The notes under the pieces are model-generated. The model was given only the letters and a program-made list of their open reading frames with translations. It was not told where the DNA came from and searched no databases. A stretch of DNA of 48,018 nucleotides from Spirulinaceae cyanobacterium SM2_1_0 (GTDB lineage Bacteria > Cyanobacteriota > Cyanobacteriia > Cyanobacteriales > Spirulinaceae): NCBI GenBank assembly GCA_012031265.1, contig JAAUTY010000033.1, positions 1-48,018 of the forward strand, read 5' to 3'. This document shows, in pieces, positions 8,599-16,887 of this stretch; the stretch's first letter is position 1; every line of letters begins with the position of its first letter. Made by a program: the position numbers and the translations under genes.

Positions 8599-10002
8599 TT
8601 ACTGGAATGGCGTCACCTCGACACTGCCGTCCTTGCGCAGCACGACTTCAAATTGGCCGAGGGGTTCTTGGGGCACGACGGTTTCATCACCGATGCCCGC
8701 CGCCTCGGGGGTGAGCAATTCTGGCAGGGGTGTTTCTGAATCCAGCTCGAAGGTGGCCGCATTTTGGGGATCATAGTCGGCGATCGCGCCCGCCTCGGTC
8801 ACCCCAACGCGATACACCAGCTCCTCGCTGAGGAGATCGGGATTGGCTTGCCAGCGTTCGCTCAAGGTTTCTGCCAGTGCCTCACCGAGTGCCGCCAGGG
8901 TTTCCGGGTCATCGATTTCAGGCCCTAGCGTCGGCGTGCCCTGATAGCCAGCCCAGGGGTTAATCTGCAATACACCGTTATCGGTGAAAACGACTTTGAA
9001 TTCGGCGATCGCCTCGGGCGGCGCATCTTGCGTGGGTTGAAAGACCAGTTCTGGTAGCGGTGTCTGGTCGTCAACCACTGCTGAAGTACCTTCCACAGGT
9101 TCGTAGGCGAGGATCGCGCCATCTCGCCCGACTGAAACCCGGTAGATCAAATCCTGACTGACTTCAGCCCGATCTTGCCAGGTATCCTCCAACTGGCGGC
9201 GCGTGTAGCGCTGGATAAAGTCCAGCTCGGTAGGATCAACAATTTGCTGCGCTCCAGCAATGACATCCGCCAGTTCTGCGGCCGAGAGCGCGGGGCCGCT
9301 GGGGGGCGCATCAGATTCTGAGGCTTCTGATTCCGGGGTGCTCTCGTCGTCGTCGTCGTCTTCACTCGTTGCGTTCTCGGTCTGGCTCGCCGTCTCACCC
9401 AGGCGGCGTTCGGGGGCTTCGATCGGGCCGGGAACTGGGACAAGGAAAATTGCCAGAGCGGCGATCGCCAAACTCCCCGCTCCGACCAGAAACGGGGCAG
9501 AGCGCTGCACCACGGGCACATCCGCCTGACGGTAACGGCGACTCGCCGGAGCCAATTGCAGCGTCAACTCCGGCAGCGTGCGGGTGTCGGCAAAAAACTG
9601 GTCAATCGCCTCAACGAGATCGAACAGTTGTACCGTCGTCAGGTCAATTTGGATTGGCGCGATCGCCTCGCCATCAGCTGGTTTGGGGTAGCAGCGGAGG
9701 TGGTGCAAGTCGCGACTCTCTGACCGGATAAGTTGCACCGCTTCACCGTCCGGCTTCACGGGCATGGGGTGACGGACACCACTGAGAAATTCCTGAGCGT
9801 AGGCGCTGACAGCCTGAGCAAGATTTTCCAACAGTGCCTTGCCGCCACTAAGACGCTGCTCACGGCCCGCAAAACTGCACTCAACATGGAAAACCATTGA
9901 CACGATAGGGCGGGTGAGATCGCTATCGGCGACGACCTCCGCCGCCAAGCCTTCGAGCAGGAGACGGCAGTTGGGCAAGCTGTACTGACGCTTGATATTC
10001 AT
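8599..10002 (-). CDS. DUF4335 domain protein
   Basis: A 467-residue protein of the cyanobacterial DUF4335 family, starting MNIKRQYSLPNCRLLLEGL, the usual family N-terminus. Domains in order: DUF4335 (about 1-170), a single membrane helix near 182-200 (FLVGAGSLAIAALAIFLVPV), an acidic Ser/Glu/Asp linker (about 215-245, encoded by a GTC/GAC-rich run around 9345-9362), then two related C-terminal segments. Each of these contains an SQDLIYRVSVG/SEELVYRVGVT-type motif and a TPLPEL motif, so the C-terminus is an internal duplication. The ATG overlaps the TGA of the upstream DUF3038 gene (ATGA at 9999-10002), implying translational coupling. Function unknown. Confidence 0.85.
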   Translation of the reverse strand: MNIKRQYSLPNCRLLLEGLAAEVVADSDLTRPIVSMVFHVECSFAGREQRLSGGKALLENLAQAVSAYAQEFLSGVRHPMPVKPDGEAVQLIRSESRDLHHLRCYPKPADGEAIAPIQIDLTTVQLFDLVEAIDQFFADTRTLPELTLQLAPASRRYRQADVPVVQRSAPFLVGAGSLAIAALAIFLVPVPGPIEAPERRLGETASQTENATSEDDDDDESTPESEASESDAPPSGPALSAAELADVIAGAQQIVDPTELDFIQRYTRRQLEDTWQDRAEVSQDLIYRVSVGRDGAILAYEPVEGTSAVVDDQTPLPELVFQPTQDAPPEAIAEFKVVFTDNGVLQINPWAGYQGTPTLGPEIDDPETLAALGEALAETLSERWQANPDLLSEELVYRVGVTEAGAIADYDPQNAATFELDSETPLPELLTPEAAGIGDETVVPQEPLGQFEVVLRKDGSVEVTPFQ

Positions 10003-10628
10003 GCCACTTCTCCATCGAACAGGCTGATCCAGAAACGCTGCATTCCGGCTGTGCCTGTGCAAAACAGCAGTTGTCCGAGCAGTTCGAGGGCGAGCGTATT
10101 CAGCTCAGGCTCATGGCTCAAGTAGAAGGCGACCTTAGCGCGGCGCAGGTTCATGCGGCTGCGAAAATGAGCGCGGAAGCGCTCCAGATATTCCGAGAGG
10201 CGAAAGTGTTGCTCAATCGGCAAGCCCTTCTCCTGCACTTGCTGTTTAGCGAGTAACAGTTGGCGAATCAGGATCGTCAGTTGGCGGGCGCGATAGCTAG
10301 CGATGATTGCCAGCGCCTTGGCTTGGCGGATCGTCAGCGAGTTGCGGGTGTAGGAGCGCCGCCAGGGATTGGTGCAGCGCAAGCGCCAGAGCGTGACGCG
10401 ATTGTCAATGACGCTGTTGAGATCCAGCTCACGAGCGGTAGCCAGCATATACTCCGATCCCCCCAGCTCCAAGGCTTCAATGGCTAGCAAAATCAGATCA
10501 AGCCGTTGCTGGATGCGCGGTGAGCACTCGGCTGGCACTGGCGTTGGATCGGGCAAAGCGTCCAGGATCAACGGTTGCGGATGGCTGGGCGGATTGGAAT
10601 CAGGAGACACGCTCGCGGACAGATTCAT
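9999..10628 (-). CDS. DUF3038 domain protein
   Basis: A 209-residue, mostly helical soluble protein of the cyanobacterial DUF3038 family. It is recognised by IQQRLDLILLAIEALELGGSE, NRVTLWRLRCTNPWRR and LTIRQAKALAIIASYRARQL. The frame is open for 51 more codons upstream, but these look non-coding. The ATG at 10628 gives a low-complexity Pro/Ser-rich N-terminus of about 40 residues before the domain. It overlaps the DUF4335 start by four bases. DUF3038-DUF4335 pairs are a recurrent cyanobacterial arrangement, suggesting that the two products act together. The role is unknown. Confidence 0.82.
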   Translation of the reverse strand: MNLSASVSPDSNPPSHPQPLILDALPDPTPVPAECSPRIQQRLDLILLAIEALELGGSEYMLATARELDLNSVIDNRVTLWRLRCTNPWRRSYTRNSLTIRQAKALAIIASYRARQLTILIRQLLLAKQQVQEKGLPIEQHFRLSEYLERFRAHFRSRMNLRRAKVAFYLSHEPELNTLALELLGQLLFCTGTAGMQRFWISLFDGEVA

Positions 10629-10911
10629 GCTAACTTGCTTGGAGAATGGGCAAGGGCTTGCTGAGACTGACACCAAGCCGGACTGACCCCTGTTGCAGGC
10701 ACTCAACCTCGGCAACTCAGCATAGCAGCAACGGTCGCTAACCGCCCAGTATTTAACCGAGAAACTCTCACACGCAATCACCGGGCAGTTGTTGCACGGT
10801 AACCGATTTCTAACTTCCTAGTGTACTATCCTTTATGCTATTCCTTGAGTCGTGCACGGGTGATCGCGGCGATCGCTGGCCTGTGTCCTCAGTCCTATTG
10901 CCGCTGCCGCC

Positions 10912-11430
10912 ATGGACATCAAAGCACTGATTCGCGACATTCCCGATTTTCCCAAACCAGGCATCGTTTTCCGGGACATTACCACCCTATTGCGTGATTC
11001 CACAGCGCTGCGCTATACCATCGATTTGCTCTGTGAGCAGGTCGCTGCTGCTGACCTGAAACCTGACTATGTAGTGGGCATGGAGTCGCGCGGGTTCATC
11101 TTCGGCCCGGCGCTCGCCTATCAGCTCGATGCCGGGTTCGTACCGGTGCGTAAGCCGGGTAAGCTGCCAGCCGCTGTTCATAGTGTCGAATATGAGCTGG
11201 AGTATGGTAGCGATCGCCTGGAACTCCATCAGGACGCCCTGGAGCCGGGCAGCCGCGTCACAATTGTGGATGATTTGATCGCGACCGGCGGGACGGCAAA
11301 AGCGGCGGCGGATCTCGTCGAGCGTAGTGGCGCTGAACTGCTGGGTTTCAGTTTCATTATTGAGCTGAAAGCCCTGAACGGCCGTCAACAGCTCCCGGAG
11401 CGTCCGGTGCTCTCGTTGATTGAGTATTGA
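10912..11430 (+). CDS. apt: Adenine phosphoribosyltransferase
   Basis: Purine salvage enzyme converting adenine and PRPP to AMP in the cytoplasm. The 172-residue length is standard. [18 protein letters not shown] at 10-27 is the family N-terminus, [15 protein letters not shown] near 55 is the adenine-site loop, and [13 protein letters not shown] at 116-128 is the PRPP-binding motif. It is transcribed divergently from the DUF3038 gene across 283 bases, and the permease gene follows after 92 bases on the same strand. Confidence 0.95.
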   Translation: MDIKALIRDIPDFPKPGIVFRDITTLLRDSTALRYTIDLLCEQVAAADLKPDYVVGMESRGFIFGPALAYQLDAGFVPVRKPGKLPAAVHSVEYELEYGSDRLELHQDALEPGSRVTIVDDLIATGGTAKAAADLVERSGAELLGFSFIIELKALNGRQQLPERPVLSLIEY

Positions 11431-11522
11431 AGCCGGATCGCCGCAATTGCTCCAGCAGCGATCGCCTTGGCTCCGCCCCCCCGCGCCTTTCAACATCCCT
11501 ATCCTGAACTGCAAATCTCCTC

Positions 11523-12650
11523 ATGACTACCCGGGTATCCCAACGGCAGCGCCGTTTCCATCGACGCCTCGCTCAATGGTGGGCTTATCTGGCGAACGAT
11601 ACCGTCGCCTACGTTTTTAAACGGATCTTGCAAGCACTGGTGACGCTGTGGCTCGCTTCAGCACTCAGCTTTTTCATCATCCAGCTTGCCCCCGGCAACT
11701 ACCTCAATACCTTGCAACAGAATCCCCAGATTTCGCAGGAGTATCTGGCGGATCTCGCACAGCGCTTTGGTCTCGCTGAAGAACCCTTATCGCCACTGGA
11801 GGTGACATCTTGGTCGGCGTTTTGGGCCGCGTGGATGCCGTGGTTGCAGTGGGTTACACAAAGCTACGGACGCTGGCTGGTGCAGGTGGTGACGCGCTTG
11901 GATTTTGGCGAAAGCTTTGTTTATTCCCGCTCCGTTGCTTCGTTGATTCGTGAGCGGTTGAGTGCCACGCTGATGCTGGCCATGCTATCGATTGTGGTGA
12001 CTTGGGCGATCGCCCTACCCCTCGGTGTCATCAGCGCCGTCCGCCAAAATCAACCAGCCGATCGCCTGCTGCGCGCCATCAGCTATATCGGGCAAGGCTT
12101 TCCCAGTTTCGTCACGGCGCTACTCCTGCTCTTCGTCGCCCAAAATCTCTCGCCGCTCCTACCAGTCGGCGGCTTAACCAGCATCAACCACCCCAATTTC
12201 TCGCTGCCGGGTAAAGTCCTCGATATTCTCTGGCACCTCCTGCTGCCGACAATCGCCCTCAGCATGACCAGTTTCGCGGGCTTGCAGCGGATTGTACGCG
12301 GCTCAATGCTGGATGTCCTGCGCCAAGACTACATCCAAACTGCCCGCGCTAAGGGCTTGCCCGAAAATCGCGTCATTTACGTCCACGCCTTACGCAATGC
12401 CGTCAACCCGCTGATCACAATCCTCGGCTTTGAATTTGCCAGCCTGCTCAGCGGCTCCTTCATTGCCGAGTATTTTTTCAACCTCCCCGGTTTGGGCCGC
12501 CTGATTCTACAGGCGGTGCAAGCCCAGGACATCTATCTGGTTATGGCGAGTCTGATGATGGGCGCCACGATGCTGATCGCGGGCAACCTCCTCGCCGATC
12601 TGCTGCTAAAGGTGGTCGATCCGCGCATCCAACTGAGCCGTGCCAACTGA
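11523..12650 (+). CDS. ABC transporter permease, DppB/OppB type
   Basis: A 375-residue inner-membrane permease of the peptide/nickel (DppB) class. It has an N-terminal helix (VTLWLASALSFFIIQLAPG), a long loop, then five helices in the binding-protein-dependent transport domain from about 150. The cytoplasmic EAA loop reads YIQTARAKGLPENRV, followed by HALRNAVNPLI, as expected. No partner permease (DppC), ATPase or substrate-binding protein lies in the window. This is common in cyanobacteria, where these genes are scattered. The substrate cannot be read from the permease. Confidence 0.85.
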   Translation: MTTRVSQRQRRFHRRLAQWWAYLANDTVAYVFKRILQALVTLWLASALSFFIIQLAPGNYLNTLQQNPQISQEYLADLAQRFGLAEEPLSPLEVTSWSAFWAAWMPWLQWVTQSYGRWLVQVVTRLDFGESFVYSRSVASLIRERLSATLMLAMLSIVVTWAIALPLGVISAVRQNQPADRLLRAISYIGQGFPSFVTALLLLFVAQNLSPLLPVGGLTSINHPNFSLPGKVLDILWHLLLPTIALSMTSFAGLQRIVRGSMLDVLRQDYIQTARAKGLPENRVIYVHALRNAVNPLITILGFEFASLLSGSFIAEYFFNLPGLGRLILQAVQAQDIYLVMASLMMGATMLIAGNLLADLLLKVVDPRIQLSRAN

Positions 12651-12716
12651 ATCCGCCGCCTGAAAATCTGCTAGGGTAGGCATCGCCGCCGTTTCAGTCC
12701 GCGGCGCTCGTGAGCT

Positions 12717-13660
12717 ATGTCCCTTGTTGCCTCCGTCATTGTTCCCGGTACGACTGCGAATCTCGGCCCCGGCTTTGATTGCTTAGGGGCGGCGTTGAGC
12801 CTGTACAACCAATTCAGCTTTGCGCTACACGATGATGCCGACCCACCCGCACTGAAAATCACGACGATCGGGTCGCAGGCGAGCAAAGTCAGTACGGGTG
12901 AGGACAATCTGGTCTATCAAGCTTTTGTCGCTTGCTGCCGCCACCTCAAACAGCAGGTGCCGCCGGTCGAGATTACCATTCGCCTCGGCGTACCGTTGGC
13001 ACGGGGCTTGGCAGCTCAGCCACAGCGATTATTGGCGGTCTCGCGGGTGCGAATCAGTTGGCTGGGACGCCGCTCTCGACTCGCGAGCTGATGAAGCTGG
13101 CGATCGCCCTCGAAGGGCATCCCGACAATGTTGTGCCAGCGCTGCTCGGCGGCTGTCGTCTGGCGGTGACCACGGCCACTGAGCAGGGTCAAGACTGGCA
13201 GGTTTGTGAAATCCCCTGGCATAACACGCTAGTTCCAGTCGTGGCGGTTCCCAACTTCACCCTCTCTACCGAGCAGGCTCGCTCTGTTCTGCCGCTCGAA
13301 ATCAGTCACGCCGATGCCGTCTTCAGCGCGGCACGCTTGGGTCTGCTGCTGCGTGGCTTGGATAGCGGCAACCGCGACTGGCTCGCCCTGGCATTGGATG
13401 ACAAGCTGCATCAACCCTATCGTCAATTGTTAATTCCTGGTTATGAGGCGGTGCGGGCGGCGGCGATCGCCGCCGGTGCGGTGGGAGCGGTGATCAGTGG
13501 CGCAGGGCCGACCCTACTTGCCTTGACCAATCAGGTACAGGCCGATGCCGTCGCGGCGGCGATGGTGGATGCCTGGCATCCCTTCGGGGTGACCGCCCAA
13601 GCGCGTGTCCTCTACCTCGATCGCAACGGCTTCCGGAGCAGCCGCGAGCAACGGCGCTGA
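12717..13660 (+). pseudogene. thrB: Homoserine kinase, split by a one-base frameshift
   Basis: Homoserine kinase (GHMP family) phosphorylates homoserine on the way to threonine. The N-terminal part reads from 12717 (VIVPGTTANLGPGFDCLGAA, the family start). The rest reads in another frame to 13660 (GLGSSATAIIGGLAGANQLA, LEGHPDNVVPALLGG, ISGAGPTLLAL). The switch falls at 13009-13012 in LARGL|GSSATA, inside the glycine-rich ATP loop. One missing G in a GG pair (CTTGGCAGC for CTTGGGCAGC) explains it. With that base restored the product would be about 314 residues, a normal length, with nothing else degraded. Threonine synthesis is normally essential in cyanobacteria, so a sequencing or assembly error is at least as likely as a real lesion. 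Confidence 0.85.
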
Positions 13661-13924
13661 AGGCAAGTTAGGGGTGGAACCACGAGGGTGACCGTATCGT
13701 CCCTAGGACACAAATGAGCAGAATTGCGGTCGCACGATCAGCCAAGGCAGCCCTATTCTAGTGAAGGCAGCTTGGTTGATTCAGTTGCCTGAAAGCCAGG
13801 CACTACAAGCAGTTGGGCGCGGCGGTGACCGTGGCAGAGCCATGGTTGATGGCGAGCGCCTGCTCACTGGCTGCATCCGACCAAACTACCCTTTGCCAAC
13901 CCTGCGTTTGGGAGACTTGTCACA

Positions 13925-14644
13925 ATGTTTGAACGCCATCAACTCGCCCAACTCGGCTTGGGAACCGCCCTCTTAGCGGGCAGCTTCGCCGCCCCAGCGA
14001 GTGCTTTCATGCTCAATAGCACTACAGGCACCTGGAGCAATGTCCAAGGTGGCGCGAATATCCAATTCGTCACCGTTGGCGACGAAAGCCAGGTGCGCTG
14101 GGGTGAGGCTGCCACCACCGCTGGTTCCAGTGGTCTCGGCTTTACCGGCGTTGGTGCGCTGGACTTTGCCGCCGAGACCGTATTCCAGATTGGTACGCTG
14201 CGCCACTTCAACAACCCTATTTTTGGAGGAACAGCGGCGGCAGCCGTTGATCTAAGCCTTAATCTTGATTTTGCGGATCTGGGACTAAAAAGCTTCGACT
14301 TTACCCTCACCATCGATGAGACCCCCAACTCGGGAACCTGTACTTACTTCAGCGTCACGCCCTGCGCGGACAAAATCGCCTGGACGAATAGCCTGGCGGC
14401 GCAAACGTTCCAGGTTGACGGGGTGGACTATACCCTAGAACTACTCGGTGTTCGTGAGAGCCTCAGCGGCAGCTTGCTGGCAAACTTCATCTCTCAAGAA
14501 GGCGGCACGAGCGCCGCGTTCCTGGTCGCTAGGCTGACCGACGTGACACCCGCACCGCCCAACTCGATTCCTGAGCCGGGATTGTTGCTTGGCTTGGGCG
14601 CGATCACCACCTTCGTGGTCACCCACCGCCGCCCGTCAAGTTAG
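13925..14644 (+). CDS. PEP-CTERM protein with choice-of-anchor K domain
   Basis: A 239-residue exported protein. A signal peptide covers about residues 1-28 (GLGTALLAGSFAAPASAF). The mature part matches my memory of the choice-of-anchor K domain family (STTGTWSNVQGG, VRWGEAATTAGSSGLGFTG, IGTLRHFNNPI, FTLTIDETPNSG). The C-terminus is a PEP-CTERM sorting signal: SIPEPG, a hydrophobic helix (LLLGLGAITTFVV) and a basic end (THRRPSS). Such proteins are recognised by an exosortase and delivered to the surface or exopolysaccharide. Two cysteines at TCTYFSVTPCAD may pair. Its stop overlaps the opposite-strand stop of the next gene by four bases (14641-14644). The domain assignment is from recall and not searched. 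Confidence 0.78.
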   Translation: MFERHQLAQLGLGTALLAGSFAAPASAFMLNSTTGTWSNVQGGANIQFVTVGDESQVRWGEAATTAGSSGLGFTGVGALDFAAETVFQIGTLRHFNNPIFGGTAAAAVDLSLNLDFADLGLKSFDFTLTIDETPNSGTCTYFSVTPCADKIAWTNSLAAQTFQVDGVDYTLELLGVRESLSGSLLANFISQEGGTSAAFLVARLTDVTPAPPNSIPEPGLLLGLGAITTFVVTHRRPSS

Positions 14645-15318
14645 AGACTCACCATCGACTCGGAATCGGCGATCGCCCCCGCCTGCATCTCAGCGGGCGG
14701 TGCTCCAGCATCATCACCGAGGTAAATGCTGCGGATGTCAGCCGGGAGATTATCAGCAAGTTGCGCGTAGCCGCGTTCGAGGGCTTCCTGCACCTGAGCA
14801 GGTGAGATCGTATCACCCTCAGCCTGCAAGTAAGCCGCGATGCGAGTCGGACTCCAGTGGAAGGTCTGCGCCATGACCACCGCGACCCGCACTACTGGCG
14901 GCAGGAGTTCGAGCGCCTGTTCAAGGTAGCACCACAGCGGCGGCGCGGCAGCTTGGAGCGAGTAGCCAATCGACTCCACCGGGGGCAACTGAGCCTGATT
15001 GATGCACAGAGCCGTCATGTTAATCAGCCAGTTCTGAAACGAGGCCGGATCCCCCTCGTTGCCCCGAAGCTCCAAGCCCCGCATCTCGTAGTAAATGTGT
15101 CGCCACGCCAGCGCGAAGAGGTATTCGGCTTGCACAGGCGAGGGGGCAGAGTGACCAATCAGGGTGTAGACGATCGGACTGTAGCGACAAAAAATGGCGG
15201 TGAAATACTTGCCCTGCTCGGGACATTGCTGAAATAACTTCAGCAACTCGCGATCACTGTGGCGAAACAGCGACTTGATCAGGGGGTGATTGCACTCGGA
15301 AAAACGCGGCGTTTGCAC
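14641..15318 (-). CDS. Sigma-70-like family protein, cyanobacterial
   Basis: A 225-residue soluble helical protein that I associate with a cyanobacterial group annotated as sigma-70-family-like. Two features fit: the N-terminal region (LIKSLFRHSDRELLKLFQQ, YFTAIFCRYSPIVYTLIGHS) resembles sigma region 2, and the C-terminal part (ALELLPPVVRVAVVMAQTFHWSPTRIAAYL) resembles the region 4 helix-turn-helix, where RIAAYLQAEG would be the recognition area. Regions for core-polymerase binding are too diverged to confirm by eye. It lies convergent to the PEP-CTERM gene. It may be an alternative (ECF-like) sigma factor or a non-sigma paralogue. Confidence 0.6.
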   Translation of the reverse strand: MQTPRFSECNHPLIKSLFRHSDRELLKLFQQCPEQGKYFTAIFCRYSPIVYTLIGHSAPSPVQAEYLFALAWRHIYYEMRGLELRGNEGDPASFQNWLINMTALCINQAQLPPVESIGYSLQAAAPPLWCYLEQALELLPPVVRVAVVMAQTFHWSPTRIAAYLQAEGDTISPAQVQEALERGYAQLADNLPADIRSIYLGDDAGAPPAEMQAGAIADSESMVSL

Positions 15319-15560
15319 AGTTCCTGGCCCAAATCTCTCTCAGTATTGCAGCATTAGCCCCGATGACCGGCTAGCGACGCTCGCCATGCGAGGCACAGCA
15401 ACCACCGCCGCCCAAAAGCTGACATTCTGAGCTAGCCTAAAATTATGGCGTGCTCGTGAACTTGTCGCTATTCTACGGTGATCATGGCGATCACGATCAC
15501 CAAGCTGCCCCCATCATACTCAAACCCCATCTCGCAATCCCGGCTCTGATGCTGCCTGTT

Positions 15561-16142
15561 ATGTCCGCCTTCCATCTTTTATCTGCCTCCACCACGCTGG
15601 GAGCGTTTTTGCCGCCCCTAGACAGCCTCCTCTCCACCCAGGGCATTATGATCGCCCTCCTGGTTGCCTATGCGGTGGCGATGTGGATGTTTTTGACCAG
15701 CGCGCCCAAGGTACACACGGTCATGGTGTCAGACTTGCAGATTGCCAAGGAGTTCTACGAAGGCTTGCTCAATTTGCCCGTCGCTGACGTGCCGCTGCAT
15801 TATTACTATAACTACGAGCAGACCCTGGGAACCGCCGGGATCGATCCGCTCTATATGTCCGCCTCCCCTGCACCCCGCAGCACCAGCCAATACAGCAGCG
15901 GCTCCGAAGGACTCTGGTATCAGCTCAAGAAAAATGTCCAAGTCCACATCATTTCCGGAGCTAGCTACGGACGCAAAAACCGCCATCGCCACGTTTGTTT
16001 TGACCGCGACTGCCTGGAGAGCCTGTTGCTGCGTGTGCAATCGCGTCGCCTCCGCTTCAAAGTCCGCAGCAAGCGGCCGCTGAACTTTTTGGTCAAAGAC
16101 CTCGATGAGCGCATCATTGAATTAGCGGAAGTAACCAATTGA
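15561..16142 (+). CDS. Membrane-anchored VOC (glyoxalase-like) protein
   Basis: A 193-residue protein with one membrane helix (about 28-45, IMIALLVAYAVAMWMFLTSA) and a C-terminal vicinal-oxygen-chelate-like domain beginning VHTVMVSDLQIAKEFYEGLL. The second half of the domain is RHRHVCFDRDCLESLLLRV, ending LNFLVKDLDERIIELAEV. The layout is that of a conserved cyanobacterial group of unknown activity. The frame is open upstream to a GTG at 15450, which would add a His/Asp-rich stretch (GDHGDHDH); I prefer the ATG at 15561, nearer the conserved part, but the start is uncertain. Neither start has a good ribosome binding site. Confidence 0.72.
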   Translation: MSAFHLLSASTTLGAFLPPLDSLLSTQGIMIALLVAYAVAMWMFLTSAPKVHTVMVSDLQIAKEFYEGLLNLPVADVPLHYYYNYEQTLGTAGIDPLYMSASPAPRSTSQYSSGSEGLWYQLKKNVQVHIISGASYGRKNRHRHVCFDRDCLESLLLRVQSRRLRFKVRSKRPLNFLVKDLDERIIELAEVTN

Positions 16143-16314
16143 GCGCTAGGGGTGTTGTCCGTCTAAAAGCCGGCATCCAGACCGGGTGAGGATTTCATCC
16201 CTGGTCAATGCCATCAACATCATCGCTCAGAACTCAATATTGGCAAGGGTTTCCGGGAAAATTGCCGATAGGCTTTAGCACAACCAGTTGATGTTCGTGG
16301 AATCATAGCAGCCA

Positions 16315-16827
16315 ATGCAAGAATTAGCCACTTTTGGTGCGGGTTGTTTCTGGGGCGTCGAAGCGGCCTTTCAACAGCAGCCCGGCGTGCTCCGCACCGC
16401 CGTCGGCTACATGGGCGGACACTTTGCCAACCCGTGTTATTTGGATGTGCTCGCCCGGATTACCGGTCACGCCGAGGTTGTGCAGTTGACCTTTGAGCCA
16501 ACGCAAGTCAGCTATGCCACGCTGCTGGCTAGATTCTGGCAGATCCACGATCCGACCTCGTTGAACCGCCAAGGGGCTGATCGCGGTGAGCAATATCGCT
16601 CGATCATTTTCTATCACTCACCGGCTCAGGCCGAGACAGCACGGCGATCGCGCCTGGCGCGTGACCAATCCGGCGACTACGACCGCCCGATCGTCACACC
16701 GATCACGCCAGCCTCAACCTTCTACCGCGCCAGCGAAGAGCATCAGCAGTATTTTGCCAAGCAAGCTCGCGCCCGCTCGGCACCCCCAGACGCTGCCCGC
16801 GAGCTACCCCAAAAAACGCTATCGTAA
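16315..16827 (+). CDS. msrA: Peptide-methionine (S)-S-oxide reductase
   Basis: MsrA repairs methionine-S-sulfoxide in proteins using thioredoxin. The 170-residue protein starts at the family core, with catalytic Cys11 in GAGCFWGVEAAF. VGYMGGHFANPCY, ITGHAEVVQLTFEP, FWQIHDPTSLNRQGADRGEQYRS (read in two overlapping blocks) and FYRASEEHQQYF are all in the expected order. The final ~20 residues are unconserved and lack an obvious resolving cysteine. Cyanobacteria often carry more than one msrA. Confidence 0.94.
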   Translation: MQELATFGAGCFWGVEAAFQQQPGVLRTAVGYMGGHFANPCYLDVLARITGHAEVVQLTFEPTQVSYATLLARFWQIHDPTSLNRQGADRGEQYRSIIFYHSPAQAETARRSRLARDQSGDYDRPIVTPITPASTFYRASEEHQQYFAKQARARSAPPDAARELPQKTLS

Positions 16828-16887
16828 AGACTTGGCGCGTTTTCAGAGCGCCTAGTCTGCCCTTCGCTGAATGCCACCCTGCTAGTT

